Shown one piece after another: positions 52,678 through 61,067 of a DNA stretch of 64,000 nt; position 1 is the stretch's first letter, and every line of letters begins with the position of its first letter. Origin of the DNA: Bacteroidales bacterium UBA5433. GTDB lineage: Bacteria > Bacteroidota > Bacteroidia > Bacteroidales > UBA932. A model generated the notes under the pieces. It was not told the DNA's origin. It saw only the letters and a list, made by a program, of their open reading frames with translations, and made no database searches. The stretch covers positions 128,428-192,427 of the forward strand of contig DIRP01000012.1 in NCBI GenBank assembly GCA_002427525.1. The letters run 5' to 3'. Position numbers and translations under genes: made by a program.

Positions 52678-55281
52678 TTACAATTTAATAATGGTTTTTG
52701 CATACTCTTGTCCGTTGGTACGTACCTTAACGGTATAAGTACCACCGCTCATAGGGGTCATATCTATTTTTGCCGGAAGAAACGGTGCTATTTCAAATGA
52801 GCCTTCAAAGACCCGGGTTCCGGTAGAAGAAGTGATGGTTATGTCTGCTTTTGCAGGCTCTCCCATACGGATATGCAATGTATCCGTTACCGGGTTGGGG
52901 TACAGATCAACCGGCTGTTTACCGTCACGCACAAGTACCGGTACTGTAACGTGGCAACTTTCACCAAGCGCATCTGTTGCGGTAAGTGTCATAGTGGTCT
53001 GTCCGTATGCTTTTGCCGTTACATTCAATTGTTCTCCTGTCAGGACTGTTGTTGCAGGACCTTCGGGATGGAAAGACACACTGTACCGCAGGGATTCTCC
53101 GTCATCATCTGTGAAAGTATCCGAAAGAAGCAGGGAGGCTCCTCCTCCCACTCGGTTTAAACAAATGGCGTCCGGCGTTTTTAGTACTCGGGGAGGGGTG
53201 TTGGGTAAAATGCTATAGGTGATTTCCAGTTGCGTGGTACCATCATACGGGTCACTTACTATTAGTAAAACAGCGTGATCACCTGCCGTCGAAAGTATGG
53301 CATCAACAGATATCTTAACCAGGTTGTCTGAAACAGATAGGAAAAGGGCATCTTTGGCCGGTTCCAGAGCTGCAGTAAGGTTGTGTCCATCAGGATCTGA
53401 TATGTTGAACGACAGGGTTTTTTTCTCGTGAGCTTTGAGCAGGAGGTGCGTACCTTCCAGAGGTTCAATGGTTGGTGGATTGTTTTCTTTTGTCTGAAAT
53501 ACAAAAGGTTCAGATGGGGCAGCTGTATTTCCTGCATAATCACCGGCCGTAATCTTAAACACGTAGGAAGTGTGGAAATCCAGGTTGGTAACATGAAACA
53601 TTACGGTATCACCCACCTCCCTGTTTCCGGTACGTACCCTATCGGTACGCAGGGTGTCGCCCGCTTGAGAAGATGTCAGTACCTGGTAGCTGTAGGCCTT
53701 TGTATCGTCTTCATCTTTAGGAACAACCCATGACAACCTTATGTTGTTTGAGTGGGCTTCTGCAAAGATCTCTTCTACTTTTTCCGGTGGCACAGTACTT
53801 AAAGAAGCAATACTTGCAAAGGCATCAACCACACCGCTTCCCATAGAAGTTTTGTATTCCGGGTAATATTCCAGAAATGCCGGTGATGCATTTTCAATAA
53901 GGATGTTTTTTAAGGTTTCGCAGGTAAATCCGGGGCCTCCTGCATGCGATACAATCAGGGCGGCAACACCCGATACTTGTGGACAGGCCATAGACGTTCC
54001 TTGCATAAATCCGTATTGGTTATTGGGGAGAGTACTGTATATCTGACCGAAACTATAATGGTAATCACCGCCGGGAGCACTTATGCTTACCCAGTTTCCG
54101 TAATTTGAATAGTACGCTTTTTTGTAATTCGGTGCAATGGAAGCTACAGAAACAACCTTTTCGTACATAGCGGGATACGCTACGTTGGTATTCTCGTTTC
54201 CGGCTGCAAATACAACCAGCCCGCCCGCCATGGGACCTGTCTGGTTCCCGTATTCATCGTAGCCGGCGTAGTCTATAAAGTAATCAATGGCTGCTTTTGT
54301 AATTTCAGGAATTCTTACGACATCTTTATATCCCCAGCTATTCTGGCAGATGACTGCACCGTTATCAGCTGCATATTTTATTGCTCCGGCTGCGTCGCCA
54401 ATGTTGTTGTATGAGTCCATAATTTGACAGATCATCAGACGTACGCCTTCTTCGGACCCGTTTCCTCCTGCGACACCACATACGCCCATGCCGTTGTTGT
54501 TGGTAGCCGCAACAATACCGGACACATGCGTACCGTGTTCTTCAACCCGTATGGTTCCCGTATAATTGATAAAGTTGGCACCGTAAATGTCATCCACTAT
54601 CCCGTTGCCGTCGTCGTCCACACCTTCTATACCGTTGAGTTCTGCTTCGTTTACCCATAAGTTGTTTACCAGATCGGGGTGGGAGATATCTACACCGGTA
54701 TCAACAATAGCTACTACTACACGGTTGCTGCCGGTAGTATAGTATTTCCAGACGTCCGTAACGTTGATGTCTGCTCCTGCTATGAACTCGTTGCTTAGGG
54801 AGCCGTCGTTGTACAGGTGCCATTGCTTGGAAAAAAAAGGATCGTTGAACGGAAAGAAACCGGCAGAAGTTTCCTGCAATTTTATTTCCGGGACGTATTC
54901 CACAAATTCTACACCTTCCATATCTGATAAGCCAACTGCCGTTTTCGTAAGCGGCCTGTCTTTATCAAAAGTGACTGTGTACCACAAATGCAAGCCGGCA
55001 GCACGTGTACGGGCTTCGTACTTACCTGCGTATGGAAAAGAACGGCTGACAGATTCTATATCCATGCCTGCAAACAAGTGTTCTGCAGGAGAGTACGAGT
55101 CTGTTATCTGCTCTGCCAGCCGGTCGGTTACCTTAATGTGTACAACGCCCGCATGAACATGGTTGGTGTCTTTCAGGTGTTCTCTGTTTTGATGTATTCC
55201 CTGTGGTGGGAGTTCCGGATTCTTTTCGCAACCGGATAACAGCAACATAAGTATGCCAATGAAATAAAATGTTTTTTTCAT
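52678..55281 (-). CDS. Subtilisin-like (S8) protease with lipobox and T9SS sorting domain
   Basis: 867 residues. The N-terminus MKKTFYFIGILMLLLSGCEK is a lipoprotein signal (Cys 18). A propeptide-like region follows. The S8 catalytic triad is in VVAIVDTGVDISHPDL (about 194), EEHGTHVSGIVAA (about 252) and GTSMACPQVSG (about 428), with Asn in VFAAGNENT. A fibronectin III-like domain, cadherin/Big-like domains and a type A T9SS C-terminal domain (about 790-867: DLYPNPVTDTLHI, SGGTYTVKVRTNG) complete it. It is predicted to be secreted by the T9SS and held at the cell surface. The lipobox is odd for a T9SS cargo. A terminator and -7 box separate it from the SusCD genes. Confidence 0.9.
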   Translation of the reverse strand: MKKTFYFIGILMLLLSGCEKNPELPPQGIHQNREHLKDTNHVHAGVVHIKVTDRLAEQITDSYSPAEHLFAGMDIESVSRSFPYAGKYEARTRAAGLHLWYTVTFDKDRPLTKTAVGLSDMEGVEFVEYVPEIKLQETSAGFFPFNDPFFSKQWHLYNDGSLSNEFIAGADINVTDVWKYYTTGSNRVVVAIVDTGVDISHPDLVNNLWVNEAELNGIEGVDDDGNGIVDDIYGANFINYTGTIRVEEHGTHVSGIVAATNNNGMGVCGVAGGNGSEEGVRLMICQIMDSYNNIGDAAGAIKYAADNGAVICQNSWGYKDVVRIPEITKAAIDYFIDYAGYDEYGNQTGPMAGGLVVFAAGNENTNVAYPAMYEKVVSVASIAPNYKKAYYSNYGNWVSISAPGGDYHYSFGQIYSTLPNNQYGFMQGTSMACPQVSGVAALIVSHAGGPGFTCETLKNILIENASPAFLEYYPEYKTSMGSGVVDAFASIASLSTVPPEKVEEIFAEAHSNNIRLSWVVPKDEDDTKAYSYQVLTSSQAGDTLRTDRVRTGNREVGDTVMFHVTNLDFHTSYVFKITAGDYAGNTAAPSEPFVFQTKENNPPTIEPLEGTHLLLKAHEKKTLSFNISDPDGHNLTAALEPAKDALFLSVSDNLVKISVDAILSTAGDHAVLLIVSDPYDGTTQLEITYSILPNTPPRVLKTPDAICLNRVGGGASLLLSDTFTDDDGESLRYSVSFHPEGPATTVLTGEQLNVTAKAYGQTTMTLTATDALGESCHVTVPVLVRDGKQPVDLYPNPVTDTLHIRMGEPAKADITITSSTGTRVFEGSFEIAPFLPAKIDMTPMSGGTYTVKVRTNGQEYAKTIIKL

Positions 55282-55300
55282 AGAAAACGTGTTGGATTGG

Positions 55301-55308
55301 CAAAGATA
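55301..55308 (-). promoter_or_regulatory. -7 box for the subtilase/PorV-like operon
   Basis: TATCTTTG on the minus strand, 19 nt before the ATG at 55281, directly after the terminator of the upstream SusCD unit. Confidence 0.5.
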
Positions 55309-55311
55309 ACG

Positions 55312-55339
55312 AAAAAGCCCCTCGTAAAAGGGGCTTTTT
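55312..55339 (-). terminator. Terminator of the SusCD/lipoprotein operon
   Basis: An 11-bp stem (AAAAAGCCCCT 55312-55322 with AGGGGCTTTTT 55329-55339) with a 6-nt loop and T-run. It lies 24 bp after the lipoprotein stop codon and just before the subtilase promoter, separating two transcripts. Confidence 0.9.
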
Positions 55340-55363
55340 AAAGAATATTGCCAATCCGGGCAA

Positions 55364-56239
55364 TTACAGAATATCATACAGGTTAGGTCCGCCGGGGAGC
55401 GATACGTAACAGTAGTTGTTAGATGTATGCCATCCGCCTACGCCGTCAATGTAAACAGCGGGACGCAGACGGGCCACCTTGTCCATAATAAACTTACTTA
55501 GTTCATTGTAGTCAGCCAAGCTGGCGTCTAATGATGACGGATAGTAATGCTTGATGATACTTCCGGCATCGCCCTGATACAACAAGCCTGCGTACCAGTT
55601 GGTATCCCATTTCAGGAAATCACCTTCTTGCCAGAATTCAATATAGGCACTCTGCGGACCTCCAAGCCATCCTTCCCATTCGGCTTCCAGAAGCAACTCT
55701 TTTGTGTAGGGTTGCATAACCCTCCAGCGATCAAAGCCTTCTGCCTGACGTATCTCTACCGTTGGGATGCTGTAAAGGGTCCAGGTATCGCAGAACTGGC
55801 CATTACCCAGGGATATCCAGTTGTATGCCAGGTTTACTTTCACGTCAATATCTTTGACGGCCCCAATAGATGCATCCTGAGAAGCAATGGATAACTTGAG
55901 GGTATAGGTGACTCCGATAGCTGCTTCTGATGTCATGGCTATCTTAAGGTCTGCAGCTCCTTCTCCGCTTTCAAAAGTCAGAGAGGCAGGTATTGAAAAT
56001 ACGTTGTGGGATGCCTGCGAAGTAAGAGTTACTGTAGCGGATCCTTCCGTGGTATTCCTAAAGACCTTTATAGAAAATACAGGGTCAGTAGCCGGAAGGG
56101 TAAAGCTGGAAGCTTTAGCTGTAAAGCTATATCCTGCAGCATCCGGGGTGTAAATGGGGTTGATTTTTTCTGTGTTGCACGATGCCAAAAGCACCACAAA
56201 CAGAGAAACTACCGCAAATATGTTAAGTAATTTTTTCAT
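55364..56239 (-). CDS. Surface lipoprotein of a SusCD locus (SusE-position)
   Basis: 291 residues. Lipoprotein signal ending in VLLASC. Residues about 30-145 form a Calx-beta-like domain (FTLPATDPVFSIKVFRNTTEGSATVTL). The C-terminal half is rich in Trp and Tyr (DTWTLYSIPTVEI, EWEGWLGG, FWQEGDFLKWDTNWY) and may bind ligand at the surface. It occupies the place of SusE/SusF-type proteins after SusD. The ligand is unknown; I recognise no named family. Confidence 0.75.
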   Translation of the reverse strand: MKKLLNIFAVVSLFVVLLASCNTEKINPIYTPDAAGYSFTAKASSFTLPATDPVFSIKVFRNTTEGSATVTLTSQASHNVFSIPASLTFESGEGAADLKIAMTSEAAIGVTYTLKLSIASQDASIGAVKDIDVKVNLAYNWISLGNGQFCDTWTLYSIPTVEIRQAEGFDRWRVMQPYTKELLLEAEWEGWLGGPQSAYIEFWQEGDFLKWDTNWYAGLLYQGDAGSIIKHYYPSSLDASLADYNELSKFIMDKVARLRPAVYIDGVGGWHTSNNYCYVSLPGGPNLYDIL

Positions 56240-56260
56240 AGTTAGTAATTTTGCTTTCAA

Positions 56261-57787
56261 TTAAACACCATCGTCCATAGGATTCTGATCAACGGATTGA
56301 TTCAGGTTCTTATTGCCGTCAAATTCAGTCTGAGGTATGGTAAGTACCCATGCATAGGATTCCGGGTTTTGTGTATTCCTGCCGGGAATCAAAGCAGATG
56401 TAGGCCATCCCATGGCAGCCGTTCTGGTAAAGCCTTGTTTCAGGCGTCTGATGTCGTAAATACGTCCGTACTCTCCCCACAATTCAATGCGACGCTGGTT
56501 AATGATTTCCTCCAGTAGCGAACCGGTTTCGTCCGAGGTAAGAGCACCCAGGGCTGTTCCGGATTTTGTTACGGTATAGTTGGGGTCACGTTTGGCCATC
56601 AGCAGCATAAGCAGGTCGCGTGCAGCCTGGTCGTTACCCAGTCGGCATTCGGCTTCTGCCTGGGTCAGGACCATTTCTTCGTTACGCATCCAGATGTAAT
56701 CACCGGTATAGATACTCATGTCTGCCCATTTGAATTTTTCCTGTTGGTAAGCATCGTCGGGATTCCACCATGCGTTACGCACGTCTGCAGGTCCCATTTT
56801 GGCATAGAGCTGTTTGTTGATACGTTTGAAAGCCGTGTTTCCGTAACCGGGTGATTCGGAGTCCATATGCATCAGGAAGGAAGCATAGATACCGGATTGG
56901 TCAGAGATAATCTCTGCCCCCCACATTACGTTTTTGGCTTTTACGGAGTTCATCCCGGCCGTAAGGTCAGCTTTGTCTCCAACACTGGTTGACTTGCGTG
57001 CTTCTGCCGCGGCATCCCGGGCTTTACTCCAATTTTCCATAGTCAGGTATATGCGGGCGGCAATACCCTGAGCCACGTAATAATCAATGTGGGATTTGTG
57101 GGTTTGTCCGTGTGCATCTTTTAGCAAAGCAATACCTTTTTCAATGTCAGCTACGACCAAATCGTATCCTTGCTGTACGGTAGAGCGGGGCTGACCTTCC
57201 GTTCCGGCGGCGCTGGGTTCTGTGTAAATAGGAACGCCGGGGTCTGATTCGTGACCTTTGTACGTACGTGCAAAAGATTGCAGAAGCATAAAGTAGCTGT
57301 AAGCACGGATGGTATAGGCAGATCCAATGATGTAATTGACATCGGAGGGCAATCCTTCCATGGTTTCTTCTGCAGCAATAATGTAGTTGGCGTTGGCCAC
57401 CCAGGTGTAGTAGGCATTCCACAAGTCGTAGGACCGCCATGCACCGGAAGTGTAACGAGCTTTAACGTCGTACGTGCAATCGTACCAGAACCAGCCGCTT
57501 CCCTGACCGGACATAATGTGGTCTTCACCCATTACGTCGGCCATCAGGTTGTAGGCGGTGATACCAAAGCACTGGTGTGTGTTATCGGTGGTGGACCATC
57601 CGGATGCATACATGGAACGGTAAATACCGTTCAAGGGTACCAGAGCAGCTGTAGCATTTACAAACAGACCGTCTCCCGAGACAGCTGTAGTGGGAGAAGT
57701 TTCCAGCGATTCCGGGGTACAGGAAACCGTAGTAACAGCTACCGCTAACGCTATGATAAGAAGAGTATATAATTTTTTCATATTCAT
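56261..57787 (-). CDS. SusD/RagB-family lipoprotein
   Basis: 508 residues. Lipoprotein signal (VTTVSC). The TPR-rich SusD fold is indicated by VNANYIIAAEETMEGL-type helices, GSAYTIRAYSYFMLLQSFARTY, AQGIAARIYLTMENWSKARDAAAEA and the C-terminal INQRRIELWGEYGRIYDIRRLKQG. It forms the lid over the SusC barrel and captures substrate at the surface. A start at ATG 57781 (MKKLYT) is equally possible. It lies 13 nt after susC. Confidence 0.95.
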   Translation of the reverse strand: MNMKKLYTLLIIALAVAVTTVSCTPESLETSPTTAVSGDGLFVNATAALVPLNGIYRSMYASGWSTTDNTHQCFGITAYNLMADVMGEDHIMSGQGSGWFWYDCTYDVKARYTSGAWRSYDLWNAYYTWVANANYIIAAEETMEGLPSDVNYIIGSAYTIRAYSYFMLLQSFARTYKGHESDPGVPIYTEPSAAGTEGQPRSTVQQGYDLVVADIEKGIALLKDAHGQTHKSHIDYYVAQGIAARIYLTMENWSKARDAAAEARKSTSVGDKADLTAGMNSVKAKNVMWGAEIISDQSGIYASFLMHMDSESPGYGNTAFKRINKQLYAKMGPADVRNAWWNPDDAYQQEKFKWADMSIYTGDYIWMRNEEMVLTQAEAECRLGNDQAARDLLMLLMAKRDPNYTVTKSGTALGALTSDETGSLLEEIINQRRIELWGEYGRIYDIRRLKQGFTRTAAMGWPTSALIPGRNTQNPESYAWVLTIPQTEFDGNKNLNQSVDQNPMDDGV

Positions 57788-57800
57788 TTTCCTCCGTTAA

Positions 57801-60800
57801 TTAAAAGTTAAGGTTAAGACCAATGGTGTATGTCTTGTTAGGAGAATATACGTAGTCAGTAGAACCGGAGAAGTTGTACTGCGGGTCCATACCGTTCAGG
57901 TAATTGAACATAGTCATGTTGTCCAGAGTAATGTAAATACGGAGCAGCGATACACCCATTTTTTTGGCGGCAGAAGCCGGCAGTGTGTACCCCAATGTTA
58001 TGTTCTTAATGGCAAAGTACGATGCATCAATCAAATAGTCGTCTGTTGAAGCATACTGTGCGTTGATTCCGGCACGGGGAACGTCAGTCTTGTCACCGGG
58101 CTTCTGCCAGCGGCGCAAAGCGTTTGCGCTCCATGTGTTACCGGTATACATGGGGTTGAGTGCTTCTGTATACAGGCCGTCGTACATTTTACCACCAATG
58201 GAATAGGTTCCCATGATGCTCAAGTCTACACAGTTGAAGAAGGTAAATTCTGTGCTTACGCTTCCATACAAATCGGGGATACGGCTGCCGTGATACCATT
58301 TACTGGTAGAGGCTTTGGCATAATCTGAACTGATGTAGGGATCGATGGGGTTGCCATCGTCGTCTTTTTCGTCATATACCCAGTAGAGCCTTGCGCCATT
58401 GGCGGGGTCTACACCGGCCGATTTGGCCATGTAGAACGTCCGGATGGGCAGGCCTTCCTTATACAGGTAAATACCGCTTACAATTTCGGGAGCGTCTTCT
58501 GTCAGTGCAATAATTTTGTTCTTTACATGCGATCCCATGAAGGTAACCCTCCAGTTAAAATCACGGGTGTCAATCAATTGGGCAGACAGAGTCAGTTCCA
58601 GTCCCTTGTTGACCATGGTTCCTACGTTAGCATCGTACCCGCTAAAGCCGGTAGAAAGGGCCATGGGGTAATTCAGCAACATATCAGAAGTCAGGCGGTT
58701 GAAATATTCAAAGTTTAGGTCAATCCGTCCGCCAAACAGTCTGGCATCCAGGCCGATGTTAAAGTTTGCGTTCTTTTCCCAGCGGAGTTCCTTGTTTTCC
58801 AGTGAAGAAACAATAGCTCCGGTAAAGCCCGAGTTGGGGTAGGAAAGGCTGTAGAAGCTCTGCCATGCGTAGAGTGTACCCAGGTCGTCGTTACCCTGCA
58901 CACCGTAGCTGGCCTTCAAAGCCAGGTTATTGATCCAGGTAACGTTTCTCATGAAAGATTCCTGGGAAATACGCCAGTTGGCACCTACAGACCAGAAATT
59001 CCCCCAGCGGCTGTCTTTGTAGAAACGGGATGTACCGTCTGTACGGAAAGAAGCGGAGAAATAATACTTGTCTTTGAAGTTATAATTGAAGCGCGACAGG
59101 TAGGATTCAATCCTGTAGGCCTGTGAGTAGGAGTCTGCGTCTGTAATGGTTGTACCGGGGCGCAATTCCAAAATACCGTCTACCAGGTTGGTTTTTTGAG
59201 CTGTCAGGTAGCTGTAGGAGTAGTTGTAGAACTCGTGTCCTAACAGCAAATCAAAGGTGTGATTTCCAAAGCTGCGGTTCCAGGTAAGCAGCTGGTTGAA
59301 GGTATAGCTGAGCATACGTCCGTTGCTCTTTGTCAAACGTCCGTTGGAGCTGGCAGCGTTCCCGTGGTACATGTTGTAGAATGTCGTACTGTTGGAATTA
59401 ACAAAGTCCACTCCAAAGTTGGCTGTCAACTTAATACCTTTCAGGAAGCCTGCACTGTCCTGGTCTGAACCAATAGCCAGGAAGGTACGTGCACTTACGT
59501 TGTCACCTGTACTGAGGAATTTATCGTCGTAGAGCGTTCCCACACTGCTGAAATCGTTCAGGTTGGGACGGGTTTTTCCGTAGTCAAGCTGTCTGTTTCC
59601 CAGCTCGTCCAGCAGGTCGTTACCGGCGTCGTCTTTAAGCCATACGGGATAGATAGGGGCCATAAACTGGGCGCTGTACCATACGTTGGCATAAGTAGAG
59701 CCTGTGTAGCCCGACGAGTTGGATTTCGTCATGGATGCTGACAGGTTCAATCCTGTTTTGACCCAGTCGTTGATCTGGCTGTCAATGTTGGCACGGCCGG
59801 TGAAACGTTGGAATGAAGTAGTTTTAAGAATACCGTCTTCATCCAGGAAGCCGAGCGACATCAAAGCTTTTGTTTTAGCCGTACCACCTGCTACCGTAAG
59901 TTGGTGTTCGTGGCGGAATGCGTTCAGGTGCTCGATTTCATCCATCCAGTTTTCGTCATAAGCCGATTTAGCATCAGCTCTGACAGCTCCGGTAGCCGGG
60001 TCTATTACAGTTGCCCAGGTGTAGTTTTTAAACGGATTGTAGAGTTCCCCTCCCAGCGCGTCTGCCAAACCCTGTGAAGCAAGTGTTCCGGCTTCTTCCC
60101 AGGAATATCCGTTATCAAAGCAATAGCTGTTACGCAGGGATTCCCAGGTCATGTTCACGAAATCTGTCTGGTTAACCATGTCGTAACGTTTAAGGGCACG
60201 GTTGGAGATACCGGCACTCCCATTATAGGTAATGCTTACTTTTTCTCCTTTGGCTCTTTTGGTGGTTATCATAATAACACCGTTGGCACCACGTGCTCCG
60301 TACAGAGCTCCCGAAGAAGCGTCTTTTAGAACGGTCATGCTTTCAATGTCCGCCGGATTGATGGAGTTCAGGGAACCGTTAAAAGGAATACCGTCCACAA
60401 CGTAAAGAGGTGTCTGGCTTGCGTTGATGGAACCGTATCCACGGATGATTACAGAGGCATCGGACCCGGGTTGTCCCGAACCGGAGGTGGTAATCACACC
60501 GGTGGACATCCCGTCAAGAGCCTTGGTTACGTTGGCAACAACGCGCTTGGACAGTTTTTGGCTGTCAAGGACTGTTGCCGAACCGGTCAGAGACTCTTTC
60601 TTAGCTGTACCGTATGCCACAACCACAACGTCTTCCAGTGCAACGACATCGGGGTGCATGACCAGGTCAACCACCGCCCTGCCGTTAATCTCTGCATTGA
60701 CAGTCTGCATCCCCATAAAGGTAAAGCGAAGGATGTTGTTGCCCGTAGGTACGTTAATGGAATACGAACCATCCAGATTTGTTTGTGTGGAAATAGTCGT

Positions 60801-60938
60801 TCCAACCACAACCACTGTCACATAGGGAATTGGAGCACCGTCTTCACTGGATGTAACCTTACCGGTTACCCTGTGTTGAGCGAACAATGCCGAAAACCCC
60901 ATCATGACTGACAAAGTCAATAAAAGGAATTTTTTCAT
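57801..60938 (-). CDS. SusC/RagA-family TonB-dependent transporter
   Basis: 1045 residues. Signal peptide (to LFAQ), an N-terminal carboxypeptidase-regulatory-like domain (about 22-100), the plug (DVVVVAYGTAKKESLTGSATVL, SDASVIIRGYGSI, YVVDGIPFNG, VLKDASSGALYGARGANGVIMITTK), and a 22-strand barrel with the final strand YTIGLNLNF. It imports oligomers captured by SusD, driven by TonB. The neighbouring T9SS subtilase favours peptides over glycans as substrate; no glycan enzyme lies beside it. A -7 box at 61006-61013 gives a leader of about 60 nt. Confidence 0.96.
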   Translation of the reverse strand: MKKFLLLTLSVMMGFSALFAQHRVTGKVTSSEDGAPIPYVTVVVVGTTISTQTNLDGSYSINVPTGNNILRFTFMGMQTVNAEINGRAVVDLVMHPDVVALEDVVVVAYGTAKKESLTGSATVLDSQKLSKRVVANVTKALDGMSTGVITTSGSGQPGSDASVIIRGYGSINASQTPLYVVDGIPFNGSLNSINPADIESMTVLKDASSGALYGARGANGVIMITTKRAKGEKVSITYNGSAGISNRALKRYDMVNQTDFVNMTWESLRNSYCFDNGYSWEEAGTLASQGLADALGGELYNPFKNYTWATVIDPATGAVRADAKSAYDENWMDEIEHLNAFRHEHQLTVAGGTAKTKALMSLGFLDEDGILKTTSFQRFTGRANIDSQINDWVKTGLNLSASMTKSNSSGYTGSTYANVWYSAQFMAPIYPVWLKDDAGNDLLDELGNRQLDYGKTRPNLNDFSSVGTLYDDKFLSTGDNVSARTFLAIGSDQDSAGFLKGIKLTANFGVDFVNSNSTTFYNMYHGNAASSNGRLTKSNGRMLSYTFNQLLTWNRSFGNHTFDLLLGHEFYNYSYSYLTAQKTNLVDGILELRPGTTITDADSYSQAYRIESYLSRFNYNFKDKYYFSASFRTDGTSRFYKDSRWGNFWSVGANWRISQESFMRNVTWINNLALKASYGVQGNDDLGTLYAWQSFYSLSYPNSGFTGAIVSSLENKELRWEKNANFNIGLDARLFGGRIDLNFEYFNRLTSDMLLNYPMALSTGFSGYDANVGTMVNKGLELTLSAQLIDTRDFNWRVTFMGSHVKNKIIALTEDAPEIVSGIYLYKEGLPIRTFYMAKSAGVDPANGARLYWVYDEKDDDGNPIDPYISSDYAKASTSKWYHGSRIPDLYGSVSTEFTFFNCVDLSIMGTYSIGGKMYDGLYTEALNPMYTGNTWSANALRRWQKPGDKTDVPRAGINAQYASTDDYLIDASYFAIKNITLGYTLPASAAKKMGVSLLRIYITLDNMTMFNYLNGMDPQYNFSGSTDYVYSPNKTYTIGLNLNF

Positions 60939-61005
60939 TTGTCTTGTTTTTAGGTTAGTAAATAGTTTATAGGGTTAATCTTATGTAAAAACAATTCTTA
61001 ATAAA

Positions 61006-61013
61006 CAAAGATA
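61006..61013 (-). promoter_or_regulatory. -7 box for susC
   Basis: TATCTTTG on the minus strand, 67 nt before the susC ATG. The leader is AT-rich with no sigma/anti-sigma genes nearby, so the controller of this locus lies elsewhere. Confidence 0.45.
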
Positions 61014-61054
61014 TACAATTATTTTCAATAGGGAAACAGGTTTTTACATTTTTA

Positions 61055-61062
61055 TATATTTG
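61055..61062 (+). promoter_or_regulatory. -7 box for the acyltransferase gene
   Basis: TATATTTG ends 5 nt before ATG 61068. The mRNA is either leaderless from 61068 or uses the second ATG at 61080. Confidence 0.5.
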
Positions 61063-61067
61063 TACGC

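Noticed and set aside
55312..55339. Hairpin as an attenuator of the subtilase gene
   Set aside because: It lies upstream of the subtilase -7 box and directly after the lipoprotein gene, so it is that gene's terminator.
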